Notes under the pieces: generated by a model | What the model saw: the letters and a program-made list of their open reading frames with translations, nothing else | Databases searched by the model: none | What the model was told of the DNA's origin: nothing | Shown: piece by piece, positions 15,001 to 30,000 of the stretch | How the letters are laid out: the number at the start of each line of letters is the position of its first letter | Position numbering within the stretch: position 1 is the first letter of the stretch | Program-made: the position numbers and the translations under genes | DNA from: Bursaphelenchus xylophilus | Taxonomy: Eukaryota > Nematoda > Chromadorea > Rhabditida > Aphelenchoididae | DNA: 64,000 bases | Assembly (NCBI GenBank): GCA_904066235.2 | Contig: CAJFCV020000006.1 | Location: 310,001-374,000 of the forward strand | Reading direction: 5' to 3'

Positions 15001-18000
15001 TACGCCGGTAGCGAGCGAAAAACTTTGATATTGTACTAGAAAAGTGTTTAGAAAAAAAGTGAATTAGCGATGTCGGAGTGAAGGGACGTGGCATGCACCG
15101 TTCGAACCATAATCGAATGAAATTTCAGAATGCGGAGTTTCAGCTTTTTTGGAGTCAAATTACGCCGGTAGCGAGCGAAAAACTTTGATATTGTACTAGA
15201 AAAGTGTTTAGAAAAAAGTGAATTAGCGATGTCGGAGTGAAGGGACGTGGCATACACCGTTCGAACCATAATCGAATGAGATTTCAGAATGCGGAGTTTC
15301 AGCTTTTTTGGAGTCAAATTACGCCGGTAGCGAGCGAAAAACTTTGATATTGTACTAGAAAAGTGTTTAGAAAAAAAGTGAATTAGCGATGTCGGAGTGA
15401 AGGGACGTGGCATGCACCGTTCGAACCATAATCGAATGAAATTTCAGAATGCGGAGTTTCAGCTTTTTTGGAGTCAAATTACGCCGGTAGCGAGCGAAAA
15501 ACTTTGATATTGTACTAGAAAAGTGTTTAGAAAAAAGTGAATTAGCGATGTCGGAGTGAAGGGACGTGGCATACACCGTTCGAACCATAATCGAATGAGA
15601 TTTCAGAATGCGGAGTTTCAGCTTTTTTGGAGTCAAATTACGCCGGTAGCGAGCGAAAAACTTTGATATTGTACTAGAAAAGTGTTTAGAAAAAAAGTGA
15701 ATTAGCGATGTCGGAGTGAAGGGACGTGGCATACACCGTTCGAACCATAATCGAATGAAATTTCAGAATGCGGAGTTTCAGCTTTTTTGGAGTCAGATTA
15801 CGCCGGTAGCGAGCGAAAAACTTTGATATTGTACTAGAAAAGTGTTTAGAAAAAAAGTGAATTAGCGATGTCGGAGTGAAGGGACGTGGCATGCACCGTT
15901 CGAACCATAATCGAATGAAATTTCAGAATGCGGAGTTTCAGCTTTTTTGGAGTCAAATTACGCCGGTAGCGAGCGAAAAACTTTGATATTGTACTAGAAA
16001 AGTGTTTAGAAAAAAGTGAATTAGCGATGTCGGAGTGAAGGGACGTGGCATACACCGTTCGAACCATAATCGAATGAGATTTCAGAATGCGGAGTTTCAG
16101 CTTTTTTGGAGTCAAATTACGCCGGTAGCGAGCGAAAAACTTTGATATTGTACTAGAAAAGTGTTTAGAAAAAAGTGAATTAGCGATGTCGGAGTGAAGG
16201 GACGTGGCATACACCGTTCGAACCATAATCGAATGAAATTTCAGAATGCGGAGTTTCAGCTTTTTTGGAGTCAAATTACGCCGGTAGCGAGCGAAAAACT
16301 TTGATATTGTACTAGAAAAGTGTTTAGAAAAAAAGTGAATTAGCGATGTCGGAGTGAAGGGACGTGGCATACACCGTTCGAACCATAATCGAATGAAATT
16401 TCAGAATGCGGAGTTTCAGCTTCTTTGGAGTCAAATTACGCCGGTAGCGAGCGAAAAACTTTGATATTGTACTAGAAAAGTGTTTAGAAAAAAAGTGAAT
16501 TAGCGATGTCGGAGTGAAGGGACGTGGCATACACCGTTCGAACCATAATCGAATGAAATTTCAGAATGCGGAGTTTCAGCTTTTTTGGAGTCAAATTACG
16601 CCGGTAGCGAGCGAAAAACTTTGATATTGTACTAGAAAAGTGTTTAGAAAAAAAGTGAATTAGCGATGTCGGAGTGAAGGGACGTGGCATACACCGTTCG
16701 AACCATAATCGAATGAGATTTCAGAATGCGGAGTTTCAGCTTTTTTGGAGTCAAATTACGCCGGTAGCGAGCGAAAAACTTTGATATTATACTAGAAAAG
16801 TGTTTAGAAAAAAAGTGAATTAGCGATGTCGGAGTGAAGGGACGTGGCATACACCGTTCGAACCATAATCGAATGAAATTTCAGAATGCGGAGTTTCAGC
16901 TTTTTTGGAGTCAAATTACGCCGGTAGCGAGCGAAAAACTTTGATATTGTACTAGAAAAGTGTTTAGAAAAAAAGTGAATTAGCGATGTCGGAGTGAAGG
17001 GACGTGGCATACACCGTTCGAACCATAATCGAATGAAATTTCAGAATGCGGAGTTTCAGCTTCTTTGGAGTCAAATTACGCCGGTAGCGAGCGAAAAACT
17101 TTGATATTGTACTAGAAAAGTGTTTAGAAAAAAAGTGAATTAGCGATGTCGGAGTGAAGGGACGTGGCATACACCGTTCGAACCATAATCGAATGAAATT
17201 TCAGAATGCGGAGTTTCAGCTTTTTTGGAGTCAAATTACGCCGGTAGCGAGCGAAAAACTTTGATATTGTACTAGAAAAGTGTTTAGAAAAAAGTGAATT
17301 AGCGATGTCGGAGTGAAGGGACGTGGCATACACCGTTCGAACCATAATCGAATGAAATTTCAGAATGCGGAGTTTCAGCTTTTTTGGAGTCAAATTACGC
17401 CGGTAGCGAGCGAAAAACTTTGATATTGTACTAGAAAAGTGTTTAGAAAAAAAGTGAATTAGCGATGTCGGAGTGAAGGGACGTGGCATACACCGTTCGA
17501 ACCATAATCGAATGAGATTTCAGAATGCGGAGTTTCAGCTTTTTTGGAGTCAAATTACGCCGGTAGCGAGCGAAAAACTTTGATATTGTACTAGAAAAGT
17601 GTTTAGAAAAAAAGTGAATTAGCGATGTCGGAGTGAAGGGACGTGGCATACACCGTTCGAACCATAATCGAATGAAATTTCAGAATGCGGAGTTTCAGCT
17701 TTTTTGGAGTCAAATTACGCCGGTAGCGAGCGAAAAACTTTGATATTGTACTAGAAAAGTGTTTAGAAAAAAAGTGAATTAGCGATGTCGGAGTGAAGGG
17801 ACGTGGCATACACCGTTCGAACCATAATCGAATGAAATTTCAGAATGCGGAGTTTCAGCTTTTTTGGAGTCAAATTACGCCGGTAGCGAGCGAAAAACTT
17901 TGATATTGTACTAGAAAAGTGTTTAGAAAAAAAGTGAATTAGCGATGTCGGAGTGAAGGGACGTGGCATACACCGTTCGAACCATAATCGAATGAAATTT

Positions 18001-21000
18001 CAGAATGCGGAGTTTCAGCTTTTTTGGAGTCAAATTACGCCGGTAGCGAGCGAAAAACTTTGATATTGTACTAGAAAAGTGTTTAGAAAAAAAGTGAATT
18101 AGCGATGTCGGAGTGAAGGGACGTGGCATACACCGTTCGAACCATAATCGAATGAGATTTCAGAATGCGGAGTTTCAGCTTTTTTGGAGTCAAATTACGC
18201 CGGTAGCGAGCGAAAAACTTTGATATTGTACTAGAAAAGTGTTTAGAAAAAAAGTGAATTAGCGATGTCGGAGTGAAGGGACGTGGCATGCACCGTTCGA
18301 ACCATAATCGAATGAAATTTCAGAATGCGGAGTTTCAGCTTTTTTGGAGTCAAATTACGCCGGTAGCGAGCGAAAAACTTTGATATTGTACTAGAAAAGT
18401 GTTTAGAAAAAAGTGAATTAGCGATGTCGGAGTGAAGGGACGTGGCATACACCGTTCGAACCATAATCGAATGAGATTTCAGAATGCGGAGTTTCAGCTT
18501 TTTTGGAGTCAAATTACGCCGGTAGCGAGCGAAAAACTTTGATATTGTACTAGAAAAGTGTTTAGAAAAAAAGTGAATTAGCGATGTCGGAGTGAAGGGA
18601 CGTGGCATACACCGTTCGAACCATAATCGAATGAAATTTCAGAATGCGGAGTTTCAGCTTTTTTGGAGTCAAATTACGCCGGTAGCGAGCGAAAAACTTT
18701 GATATTGTACTAGAAAAGTGTTTAGAAAAAAAGTGAATTAGCGATGTCGGAGTGAAGGGACGTGGCATGCACCGTTCGAACCATAATCGAATGAAATTTC
18801 AGAATGCGGAGTTTCAGCTTTTTTGGAGTCAAATTACGCCGGTAGCGAGCGAAAAACTTTGATATTGTACTAGAAAAGTGTTTAGAAAAAAAGTGAATTA
18901 GCGATGTCGGAGTGAAGGGACGTGGCATACACCGTTCGAACCATAATCGAATGAGATTTCAGAATGCGGAGTTTCAGCTTTTTTGGAGTCAAATTACGCC
19001 GGTAGCGAGCGAAAAACTTTGATATTGTACTAGAAAAGTGTTTAGAAAAAAGTGAATTAGCGATGTCGGAGTGAAGGGACGTGGCATGCACCGTTCGAAC
19101 CATAATCGAATGAGATTTCAGAATGCGGAGTTTCAGCTTTTTTGGAGTCAAATTACGCCGGTAGCGAGCGAAAAACTTTGATATTGTACTAGAAAAGTGT
19201 TTAGAAAAAAAGTGAATTAGCGATGTCGGAGTGAAGGGACGTGGCATACACCGTTCGAACCATAATCGAATGAAATTTCAGAATGCGGAGTTTCAGCTTT
19301 TTTGGAGTCAAATTACGCCGGTAGCGAGCGAAAAACTTTGATATTGTACTAGAAAAGTGTTTAGAAAAAAAGTGAATTAGCGATGTCGGAGTGAAGGGAC
19401 GTGGCATGCACCGTTCGAACCATAATCGAATGAAATTTCAGAATGCGGAGTTTCAGCTTTTTTGGAGTCAAATTACGCCGGTAGCGAGCGAAAAACTTTG
19501 ATATTGTACTAGAAAAGTGTTTAGAAAAAAAGTGAATTAGCGATGTCGGAGTGAAGGGACGTGGCATACACCGTTCGAACCATAATCGAATGAGATTTCA
19601 GAATGCGGAGTTTCAGCTTTTTTGGAGTCAAATTACGCCGGTAGCGAGCGAAAAACTTTGATATTGTACTAGAAAAGTGTTTAGAAAAAAAGTGAATTAG
19701 CGATGTCGGAGTGAAGGGACGTGGCATACACCGTTCGAACCATAATCGAATGAAATTTCAGAATGCGGAGTTTCAGCTTTTTTGGAGTCAAATTACGCCG
19801 GTAGCGAGCGAAAAACTTTGATATTGTACTAGAAAAGTGTTTAGAAAAAAAGTGAATTAGCGATGTCGGAGTGAAGGGACGTGGCATACACCGTTCGAAC
19901 CATAATCGAATGAAATTTCAGAATGCGGAGTTTCAGCTTCTTTGGAGTCAAATTACGCCGGTAGCGAGCGAAAAACTTTGATATTGTACTAGAAAAGTGT
20001 TTAGAAAAAAAGTGAATTAGCGATGTCGGAGTGAAGGGACGTGGCATACACCGTTCGAACCATAATCGAATGAAATTTCAGAATGCGGAGTTTCAGCTTT
20101 TTTGGAGTCAAATTACGCCGGTAGCGAGCGAAAAACTTTGATATTGTACTAGAAAAGTGTTTAGAAAAAAAGTGAATTAGCGATGTCGGAGTGAAGGGAC
20201 GTGGCATGCACCGTTCGAACCATAATCGAATGAAATTTCAGAATGCGGAGTTTCAGCTTTTTTGGAGTCAAATTACGCCGGTAGCGAGCGAAAAACTTTG
20301 ATATTGTACTAGAAAAGTGTTTAGAAAAAAAGTGAATTAGCGATGTCGGAGTGAAGGGACGTGGCATACACCGTTCGAACCATAATCGAATGAAATTTCA
20401 GAATGCGGAGTTTCAGCTTTTTTGGAGTCAAATTACGCCGGTAGCGAGCGAAAAACTTTGATATTGTACTAGAAAAGTGTTTAGAAAAAAAGTGAATTAG
20501 CGATGTCGGAGTGAAGGGACGTGGCATACACCGTTCGAACCATAATCGAATGAAATTTCAGAATGCGGAGTTTCAGCTTCTTTGGAGTCAAATTACGCCG
20601 GTAGCGAGCGAAAAACTTTGATATTGTACTAGAAAAGTGTTTAGAAAAAAAGTGAATTAGCGATGTCGGAGTGAAGGGACGTGGCATACACCGTTCGAAC
20701 CATAATCGAATGAAATTTCAGAATGCGGAGTTTCAGCTTTTTTGGAGTCAAATTACGCCGGTAGCGAGCGAAAAACTTTGATATTGTACTAGAAAAGTGT
20801 TTAGAAAAAAAGTGAATTAGCGATGTCGGAGTGAAGGGACGTGGCATACACCGTTCGAACCATAATCGAATGAAATTTCAGAATGCGGAGTTTCAGCTTT
20901 TTTGGAGTCAAATTACGCCGGTAGCGAGCGAAAAACTTTGATATTGTACTAGAAAAGTGTTTAGAAAAAAAGTGAATTAGCGATGTCGGAGTGAAGGGAC

Positions 21001-24000
21001 GTGGCATACACCGTTCGAACCATAATCGAATGAGATTTCAGAATGCGGAGTTTCAGCTTTTTTGGAGTCAAATTACGCCGGTAGCGAGCGAAAAACTTTG
21101 ATATTGTACTAGAAAAGTGTTTAGAAAAAAAGTGAATTAGCGATGTCGGAGTGAAGGGACGTGGCATACACCGTTCGAACCATAATCGAATGAAATTTCA
21201 GAATGCGGAGTTTCAGCTTTTTTGGAGTCAAATTACGCCGGTAGCGAGCGAAAAACTTTGATATTGTACTAGAAAAGTGTTTAGAAAAAAAGTGAATTAG
21301 CGATGTCGGAGTGAAGGGACGTGGCATGCACCGTTCGAACCATAATCGAATGAGATTTCAGAATGCGGAGTTTCAGCTTTTTTGGAGTCAAATTACGCCG
21401 GTAGCGAGCGAAAAACTTTGATATTGTACTAGAAAAGTGTTTAGAAAAAAAGTGAATTAGCGATGTCGGAGTGAAGGGACGTGGCATACACCGTTCGAAC
21501 CATAATCGAATGAAATTTCAGAATGCGGAGTTTCAGCTTTTTTGGAGTCAGATTACGCCGGTAGCGAGCGAAAAACTTTGATATTGTACTAGAAAAGTGT
21601 TTAGAAAAAAAGTGAATTAGCGATGTCGGAGTGAAGGGACGTGGCATGCACCGTTCGAACCATAATCGAATGAAATTTCAGAATGCGGAGTTTCAGCTTT
21701 TTTGGAGTCAAATTACGCCGGTAGCGAGCGAAAAACTTTGATATTGTACTAGAAAAGTGTTTAGAAAAAAAGTGAATTAGCGATGTCGGAGTGAAGGGAC
21801 GTGGCATACACCGTTCGAACCATAATCGAATGAGATTTCAGAATGCGGAGTTTCAGCTTTTTTGGAGTCAAATTACGCCGGTAGCGAGCGAAAAACTTTG
21901 ATATTGTACTAGAAAAGTGTTTAGAAAAAAAGTGAATTAGCGATGTCGGAGTGAAGGGACGTGGCATACACCGTTCGAACCATAATCGAATGAAATTTCA
22001 GAATGCGGAGTTTCAGCTTTTTTGGAGTCAAATTACGCCGGTAGCGAGCGAAAAACTTTGATATTGTACTAGAAAAGTGTTTAGAAAAAAAGTGAATTAG
22101 CGATGTCGGAGTGAAGGGACGTGGCATACACCGTTCGAACCATAATCGAATGAAATTTCAGAATGCGGAGTTTCAGCTTCTTTGGAGTCAAATTACGCCG
22201 GTAGCGAGCGAAAAACTTTGATATTGTACTAGAAAAGTGTTTAGAAAAAAAGTGAATTAGCGATGTCGGAGTGAAGGGACGTGGCATACACCGTTCGAAC
22301 CATAATCGAATGAAATTTCAGAATGCGGAGTTTCAGCTTTTTTGGAGTCAAATTACGCCGGTAGCGAGCGAAAAACTTTGATATTGTACTAGAAAAGTGT
22401 TTAGAAAAAAAGTGAATTAGCGATGTCGGAGTGAAGGGACGTGGCATACACCGTTCGAACCATAATCGAATGAAATTTCAGAATGCGGAGTTTCAGCTTT
22501 TTTGGAGTCAAATTACGCCGGTAGCGAGCGAAAAACTTTGATATTATACTAGAAAAGTGTTTAGAAAAAAAGTGAATTAGCGATGTCGGAGTGAAGGGAC
22601 GTGGCATACACCGTTCGAACCATAATCGAATGAAATTTCAGAATGCGGAGTTTCAGCTTTTTTGGAGTCAAATTACGCCGGTAGCGAGCGAAAAACTTTG
22701 ATATTGTACTAGAAAAGTGTTTAGAAAAAAAGTGAATTAGCGATGTCGGAGTGAAGGGACGTGGCATACACCGTTCGAACCATAATCGAATGAAATTTCA
22801 GAATGCGGAGTTTCAGCTTCTTTGGAGTCAAATTACGCCGGTAGCGAGCGAAAAACTTTGATATTGTACTAGAAAAGTGTTTAGAAAAAAAGTGAATTAG
22901 CGATGTCGGAGTGAAGGGACGTGGCATACACCGTTCGAACCATAATCGAATGAAATTTCAGAATGCGGAGTTTCAGCTTTTTTGGAGTCAAATTACGCCG
23001 GTAGCGAGCGAAAAACTTTGATATTGTACTAGAAAAGTGTTTAGAAAAAAAGTGAATTAGCGATGTCGGAGTGAAGGGACGTGGCATACACCGTTCGAAC
23101 CATAATCGAATGAAATTTCAGAATGCGGAGTTTCAGCTTTTTTGGAGTCAAATTACGCCGGTAGCGAGCGAAAAACTTTGATATTGTACTAGAAAAGTGT
23201 TTAGAAAAAAAGTGAATTAGCGATGTCGGAGTGAAGGGACGTGGCATACACCGTTCGAACCATAATCGAATGAGATTTCAGAATGCGGAGTTTCAGCTTT
23301 TTTGGAGTCAAATTACGCCGGTAGCGAGCGAAAAACTTTGATATTGTACTAGAAAAGTGTTTAGAAAAAAAGTGAATTAGCGATGTCGGAGTGAAGGGAC
23401 GTGGCATACACCGTTCGAACCATAATCGAATGAAATTTCAGAATGCGGAGTTTCAGCTTTTTTGGAGTCAAATTACGCCGGTAGCGAGCGAAAAACTTTG
23501 ATATTGTACTAGAAAAGTGTTTAGAAAAAAAGTGAATTAGCGATGTCGGAGTGAAGGGACGTGGCATACACCGTTCGAACCATAATCGAATGAAATTTCA
23601 GAATGCGGAGTTTCAGCTTTTTTGGAGTCAAATTACGCCGGTAGCGAGCGAAAAACTTTGATATTGTACTAGAAAAGTGTTTAGAAAAAAAGTGAATTAG
23701 CGATGTCGGAGTGAAGGGACGTGGCATACACCGTTCGAACCATAATCGAATGAAATTTCAGAATGCGGAGTTTCAGCTTTTTTGGAGTCAAATTACGCCG
23801 GTAGCGAGCGAAAAACTTTGATATTGTACTAGAAAAGTGTTTAGAAAAAAAGTGAATTAGCGATGTCGGAGTGAAGGGACGTGGCATACACCGTTCGAAC
23901 CATAATCGAATGAGATTTCAGAATGCGGAGTTTCAGCTTTTTTGGAGTCAAATTACGCCGGTAGCGAGCGAAAAACTTTGATATTGTACTAGAAAAGTGT

Positions 24001-27000
24001 TTAGAAAAAAAGTGAATTAGCGATGTCGGAGTGAAGGGACGTGGCATACACCGTTCGAACCATAATCGAATGAAATTTCAGAATGCGGAGTTTCAGCTTT
24101 TTTGGAGTCAAATTACGCCGGTAGCGAGCGAAAAACTTTGATATTGTACTAGAAAAGTGTTTAGAAAAAAAGTGAATTAGCGATGTCGGAGTGAAGGGAC
24201 GTGGCATACACCGTTCGAACCATAATCGAATGAGATTTCAGAATGCGGAGTTTCAGCTTTTTTGGAGTCAAATTACGCCGGTAGCGAGCGAAAAACTTTG
24301 ATATTGTACTAGAAAAGTGTTTAGAAAAAAAGTGAATTAGCGATGTCGGAGTGAAGGGACGTGGCATACACCGTTCGAACCATAATCGAATGAAATTTCA
24401 GAATGCGGAGTTTCAGCTTTTTTGGAGTCAAATTACGCCGGTAGCGAGCGAAAAACTTTGATATTGTACTAGAAAAGTGTTTAGAAAAAAAGTGAATTAG
24501 CGATGTCGGAGTGAAGGGACGTGGCATACACCGTTCGAACCATAATCGAATGAAATTTCAGAATGCGGAGTTTCAGCTTTTTTGGAGTCAAATTACGCCG
24601 GTAGCGAGCGAAAAACTTTGATATTGTACTAGAAAAGTGTTTAGAAAAAAAGTGAATTAGCGATGTCGGAGTGAAGGGACGTGGCATACACCGTTCGAAC
24701 CATAATCGAATGAAATTTCAGAATGCGGAGTTTCAGCTTTTTTGGAGTCAAATTACGCCGGTAGCGAGCGAAAAACTTTGATATTGTACTAGAAAAGTGT
24801 TTAGAAAAAAGTGAATTAGCGATGTCGGAGTGAAGGGACGTGGCATGCACCGTTCGAACCATAATCGAATGAGATTTCAGAATGCGGAGTTTCAGCTTTT
24901 TTGGAGTCAAATTACGCCGGTAGCGAGCGAAAAACTTTGATATTGTACTAGAAAAGTGTTTAGAAAAAAAGTGAATTAGCGATGTCGGAGTGAAGGGACG
25001 TGGCATACACCGTTCGAACCATAATCGAATGAAATTTCAGAATGCGGAGTTTCAGCTTTTTTGGAGTCAAATTACGCCGGTAGCGAGCGAAAAACTTTGA
25101 TATTGTACTAGAAAAGTGTTTAGAAAAAAGTGAATTAGCGATGTCGGAGTGAAGGGACGTGGCATACACCGTTCGAACCATAATCGAATGAAATTTCAGA
25201 ATGCGGAGTTTCAGCTTTTTTGGAGTCAAATTACGCCGGTAGCGAGCGAAAAACTTTGATATTGTACTAGAAAAGTGTTTAGAAAAAAAGTGAATTAGCG
25301 ATGTCGGAGTGAAGGGACGTGGCATACACCGTTCGAACCATAATCGAATGAGATTTCAGAATGCGGAGTTTCAGCTTTTTTGGAGTCAAATTACGCCGGT
25401 AGCGAGCGAAAAACTTTGATATTGTACTAGAAAAGTGTTTAGAAAAAAAGTGAATTAGCGATGTCGGAGTGAAGGGACGTGGCATACACCGTTCGAACCA
25501 TAATCGAATGAAATTTCAGAATGCGGAGTTTCAGCTTTTTTGGAGTCAAATTACGCCGGTAGCGAGCGAAAAACTTTGATATTATACTAGAAAAGTGTTT
25601 AGAAAAAAAGTGAATTAGCGATGTCGGAGTGAAGGGACGTGGCATACACCGTTCGAACCATAATCGAATGAAATTTCAGAATGCGGAGTTTCAGCTTCTT
25701 TGGAGTCAAATTACGCCGGTAGCGAGCGAAAAACTTTGATATTGTACTAGAAAAGTGTTTAGAAAAAAAGTGAATTAGCGATGTCGGAGTGAAGGGACGT
25801 GGCATACACCGTTCGAACCATAATCGAATGAAATTTCAGAATGCGGAGTTTCAGCTTTTTTGGAGTCAAATTACGCCGGTAGCGAGCGAAAAACTTTGAT
25901 ATTGTACTAGAAAAGTGTTTAGAAAAAAGTGAATTAGCGATGTCGGAGTGAAGGGACGTGGCATGCACCGTTCGAACCATAATCGAATGAAATTTCAGAA
26001 TGCGGAGTTTCAGCTTTTTTGGAGTCAAATTACGCCGGTAGCGAGCGAAAAACTTTGATATTGTACTAGAAAAGTGTTTAGAAAAAAGTGAATTAGCGAT
26101 GTCGGAGTGAAGGGACGTGGCATACACCGTTCGAACCATAATCGAATGAGATTTCAGAATGCGGAGTTTCAGCTTTTTTGGAGTCAAATTACGCCGGTAG
26201 CGAGCGAAAAACTTTGATATTGTACTAGAAAAGTGTTTAGAAAAAAAGTGAATTAGCGATGTCGGAGTGAAGGGACGTGGCATACACCGTTCGAACCATA
26301 ATCGAATGAAATTTCAGAATGCGGAGTTTCAGCTTTTTTGGAGTCAAATTACGCCGGTAGCGAGCGAAAAACTTTGATATTGTACTAGAAAAGTGTTTAG
26401 AAAAAAAGTGAATTAGCGATGTCGGAGTGAAGGGACGTGGCATACACCGTTCGAACCATAATCGAATGAAATTTCAGAATGCGGAGTTTCAGCTTTTTTG
26501 GAGTCAAATTACGCCGGTAGCGAGCGAAAAACTTTGATATTGTACTAGAAAAGTGTTTAGAAAAAAAGTGAATTAGCGATGTCGGAGTGAAGGGACGTGG
26601 CATACACCGTTCGAACCATAATCGAATGAAATTTCAGAATGCGGAGTTTCAGCTTTTTTGGAGTCAAATTACGCCGGTAGCGAGCGAAAAACTTTGATAT
26701 TGTACTAGAAAAGTGTTTAGAAAAAAAGTGAATTAGCGATGTCGGAGTGAAGGGACGTGGCATACACCGTTCGAACCATAATCGAATGAAATTTCAGAAT
26801 GCGGAGTTTCAGCTTCTTTGGAGTCAAATTACGCCGGTAGCGAGCGAAAAACTTTGATATTGTACTAGAAAAGTGTTTAGAAAAAAAGTGAATTAGCGAT
26901 GTCGGAGTGAAGGGACGTGGCATGCACCGTTCGAACCATAATCGAATGAAATTTCAGAATGCGGAGTTTCAGCTTTTTTGGAGTCAAATTACGCCGGTAG

Positions 27001-30000
27001 CGAGCGAAAAACTTTGATATTGTACTAGAAAAGTGTTTAGAAAAAAGTGAATTAGCGATGTCGGAGTGAAGGGACGTGGCATACACCGTTCGAACCATAA
27101 TCGAATGAAATTTCAGAATGCGGAGTTTCAGCTTTTTTGGAGTCAAATTACGCCGGTAGCGAGCGAAAAACTTTGATATTGTACTAGAAAAGTGTTTAGA
27201 AAAAAAGTGAATTAGCGATGTCGGAGTGAAGGGACGTGGCATACACCGTTCGAACCATAATCGAATGAAATTTCAGAATGCGGAGTTTCAGCTTTTTTGG
27301 AGTCAAATTACGCCGGTAGCGAGCGAAAAACTTTGATATTGTACTAGAAAAGTGTTTAGAAAAAAAGTGAATTAGCGATGTCGGAGTGAAGGGACGTGGC
27401 ATACACCGTTCGAACCATAATCGAATGAAATTTCAGAATGCGGAGTTTCAGCTTTTTTGGAGTCAAATTACGCCGGTAGCGAGCGAAAAACTTTGATATT
27501 GTACTAGAAAAGTGTTTAGAAAAAAAGTGAATTAGCGATGTCGGAGTGAAGGGACGTGGCATACACCGTTCGAACCATAATCGAATGAAATTTCAGAATG
27601 CGGAGTTTCAGCTTTTTTGGAGTCAAATTACGCCGGTAGCGAGCGAAAAACTTTGATATTGTACTAGAAAAGTGTTTAGAAAAAAAGTGAATTAGCGATG
27701 TCGGAGTGAAGGGACGTGGCATACACCGTTCGAACCATAATCGAATGAAATTTCAGAATGCGGAGTTTCAGCTTTTTTGGAGTCAAATTACGCCGGTAGC
27801 GAGCGAAAAACTTTGATATTGTACTAGAAAAGTGTTTAGAAAAAAGTGAATTAGCGATGTCGGAGTGAAGGGACGTGGCATACACCGTTCGAACCATAAT
27901 CGAATGAAATTTCAGAATGCGGAGTTTCAGCTTTTTTGGAGTCAAATTACGCCGGTAGCGAGCGAAAAACTTTGATATTGTACTAGAAAAGTGTTTAGAA
28001 AAAAAGTGAATTAGCGATGTCGGAGTGAAGGGACGTGGCATGCACCGTTCGAACCATAATCGAATGAAATTTCAGAATGCGGAGTTTCAGCTTTTTTGGA
28101 GTCAAATTACGCCGGTAGCGAGCGAAAAACTTTGATATTGTACTAGAAAAGTGTTTAGAAAAAAAGTGAATTAGCGATGTCGGAGTGAAGGGACGTGGCA
28201 TACACCGTTCGAACCATAATCGAATGAGATTTCAGAATGCGGAGTTTCAGCTTTTTTGGAGTCAAATTACGCCGGTAGCGAGCGAAAAACTTTGATATTA
28301 TACTAGAAAAGTGTTTAGAAAAAAAGTGAATTAGCGATGTCGGAGTGAAGGGACGTGGCATACACCGTTCGAACCATAATCGAATGAAATTTCAGAATGC
28401 GGAGTTTCAGCTTTTTTGGAGTCAGATTACGCCGGTAGCGAGCGAAAAACTTTGATATTGTACTAGAAAAGTGTTTAGAAAAAAAGTGAATTAGCGATGT
28501 CGGAGTGAAGGGACGTGGCATACACCGTTCGAACCATAATCGAATGAAATTTCAGAATGCGGAGTTTCAGCTTCTTTGGAGTCAAATTACGCCGGTAGCG
28601 AGCGAAAAACTTTGATATTGTACTAGAAAAGTGTTTAGAAAAAAAGTGAATTAGCGATGTCGGAGTGAAGGGACGTGGCATACACCGTTCGAACCATAAT
28701 CGAATGAGATTTCAGAATGCGGAGTTTCAGCTTTTTTGGAGTCAAATTACGCCGGTAGCGAGCGAAAAACTTTGATATTATACTAGAAAAGTGTTTAGAA
28801 AAAAAGTGAATTAGCGATGTCGGAGTGAAGGGACGTGGCATACACCGTTCGAACCATAATCGAATGAAATTTCAGAATGCGGAGTTTCAGCTTTTTTGGA
28901 GTCAAATTACGCCGGTAGCGAGCGAAAAACTTTGATATTGTACTAGAAAAGTGTTTAGAAAAAAAGTGAATTAGCGATGTCGGAGTGAAGGGACGTGGCA
29001 TACACCGTTCGAACCATAATCGAATGAAATTTCAGAATGCGGAGTTTCAGCTTCTTTGGAGTCAAATTACGCCGGTAGCGAGCGAAAAACTTTGATATTG
29101 TACTAGAAAAGTGTTTAGAAAAAAAGTGAATTAGCGATGTCGGAGTGAAGGGACGTGGCATACACCGTTCGAACCATAATCGAATGAAATTTCAGAATGC
29201 GGAGTTTCAGCTTTTTTGGAGTCAAATTACGCCGGTAGCGAGCGAAAAACTTTGATATTGTACTAGAAAAGTGTTTAGAAAAAAAGTGAATTAGCGATGT
29301 CGGAGTGAAGGGACGTGGCATACACCGTTCGAACCATAATCGAATGAAATTTCAGAATGCGGAGTTTCAGCTTTTTTGGAGTCAAATTACGCCGGTAGCG
29401 AGCGAAAAACTTTGATATTGTACTAGAAAAGTGTTTAGAAAAAAAGTGAATTAGCGATGTCGGAGTGAAGGGACGTGGCATACACCGTTCGAACCATAAT
29501 CGAATGAAATTTCAGAATGCGGAGTTTCAGCTTTTTTGGAGTCAAATTACGCCGGTAGCGAGCGAAAAACTTTGATATTGTACTAGAAAAGTGTTTAGAA
29601 AAAAAGTGAATTAGCGATGTCGGAGTGAAGGGACGTGGCATACACCGTTCGAACCATAATCGAATGAAATTTCAGAATGCGGAGTTTCAGCTTTTTTGGA
29701 GTCAAATTACGCCGGTAGCGAGCGAAAAACTTTGATATTGTACTAGAAAAGTGTTTAGAAAAAAAGTGAATTAGCGATGTCGGAGTGAAGGGACGTGGCA
29801 TGCACCGTTCGAACCATAATCGAATGAAATTTCAGAATGCGGAGTTTCAGCTTTTTTGGAGTCAAATTACGCCGGTAGCGAGCGAAAAACTTTGATATTG
29901 TACTAGAAAAGTGTTTAGAAAAAAAGTGAATTAGCGATGTCGGAGTGAAGGGACGTGGCATACACCGTTCGAACCATAATCGAATGAAATTTCAGAATGC

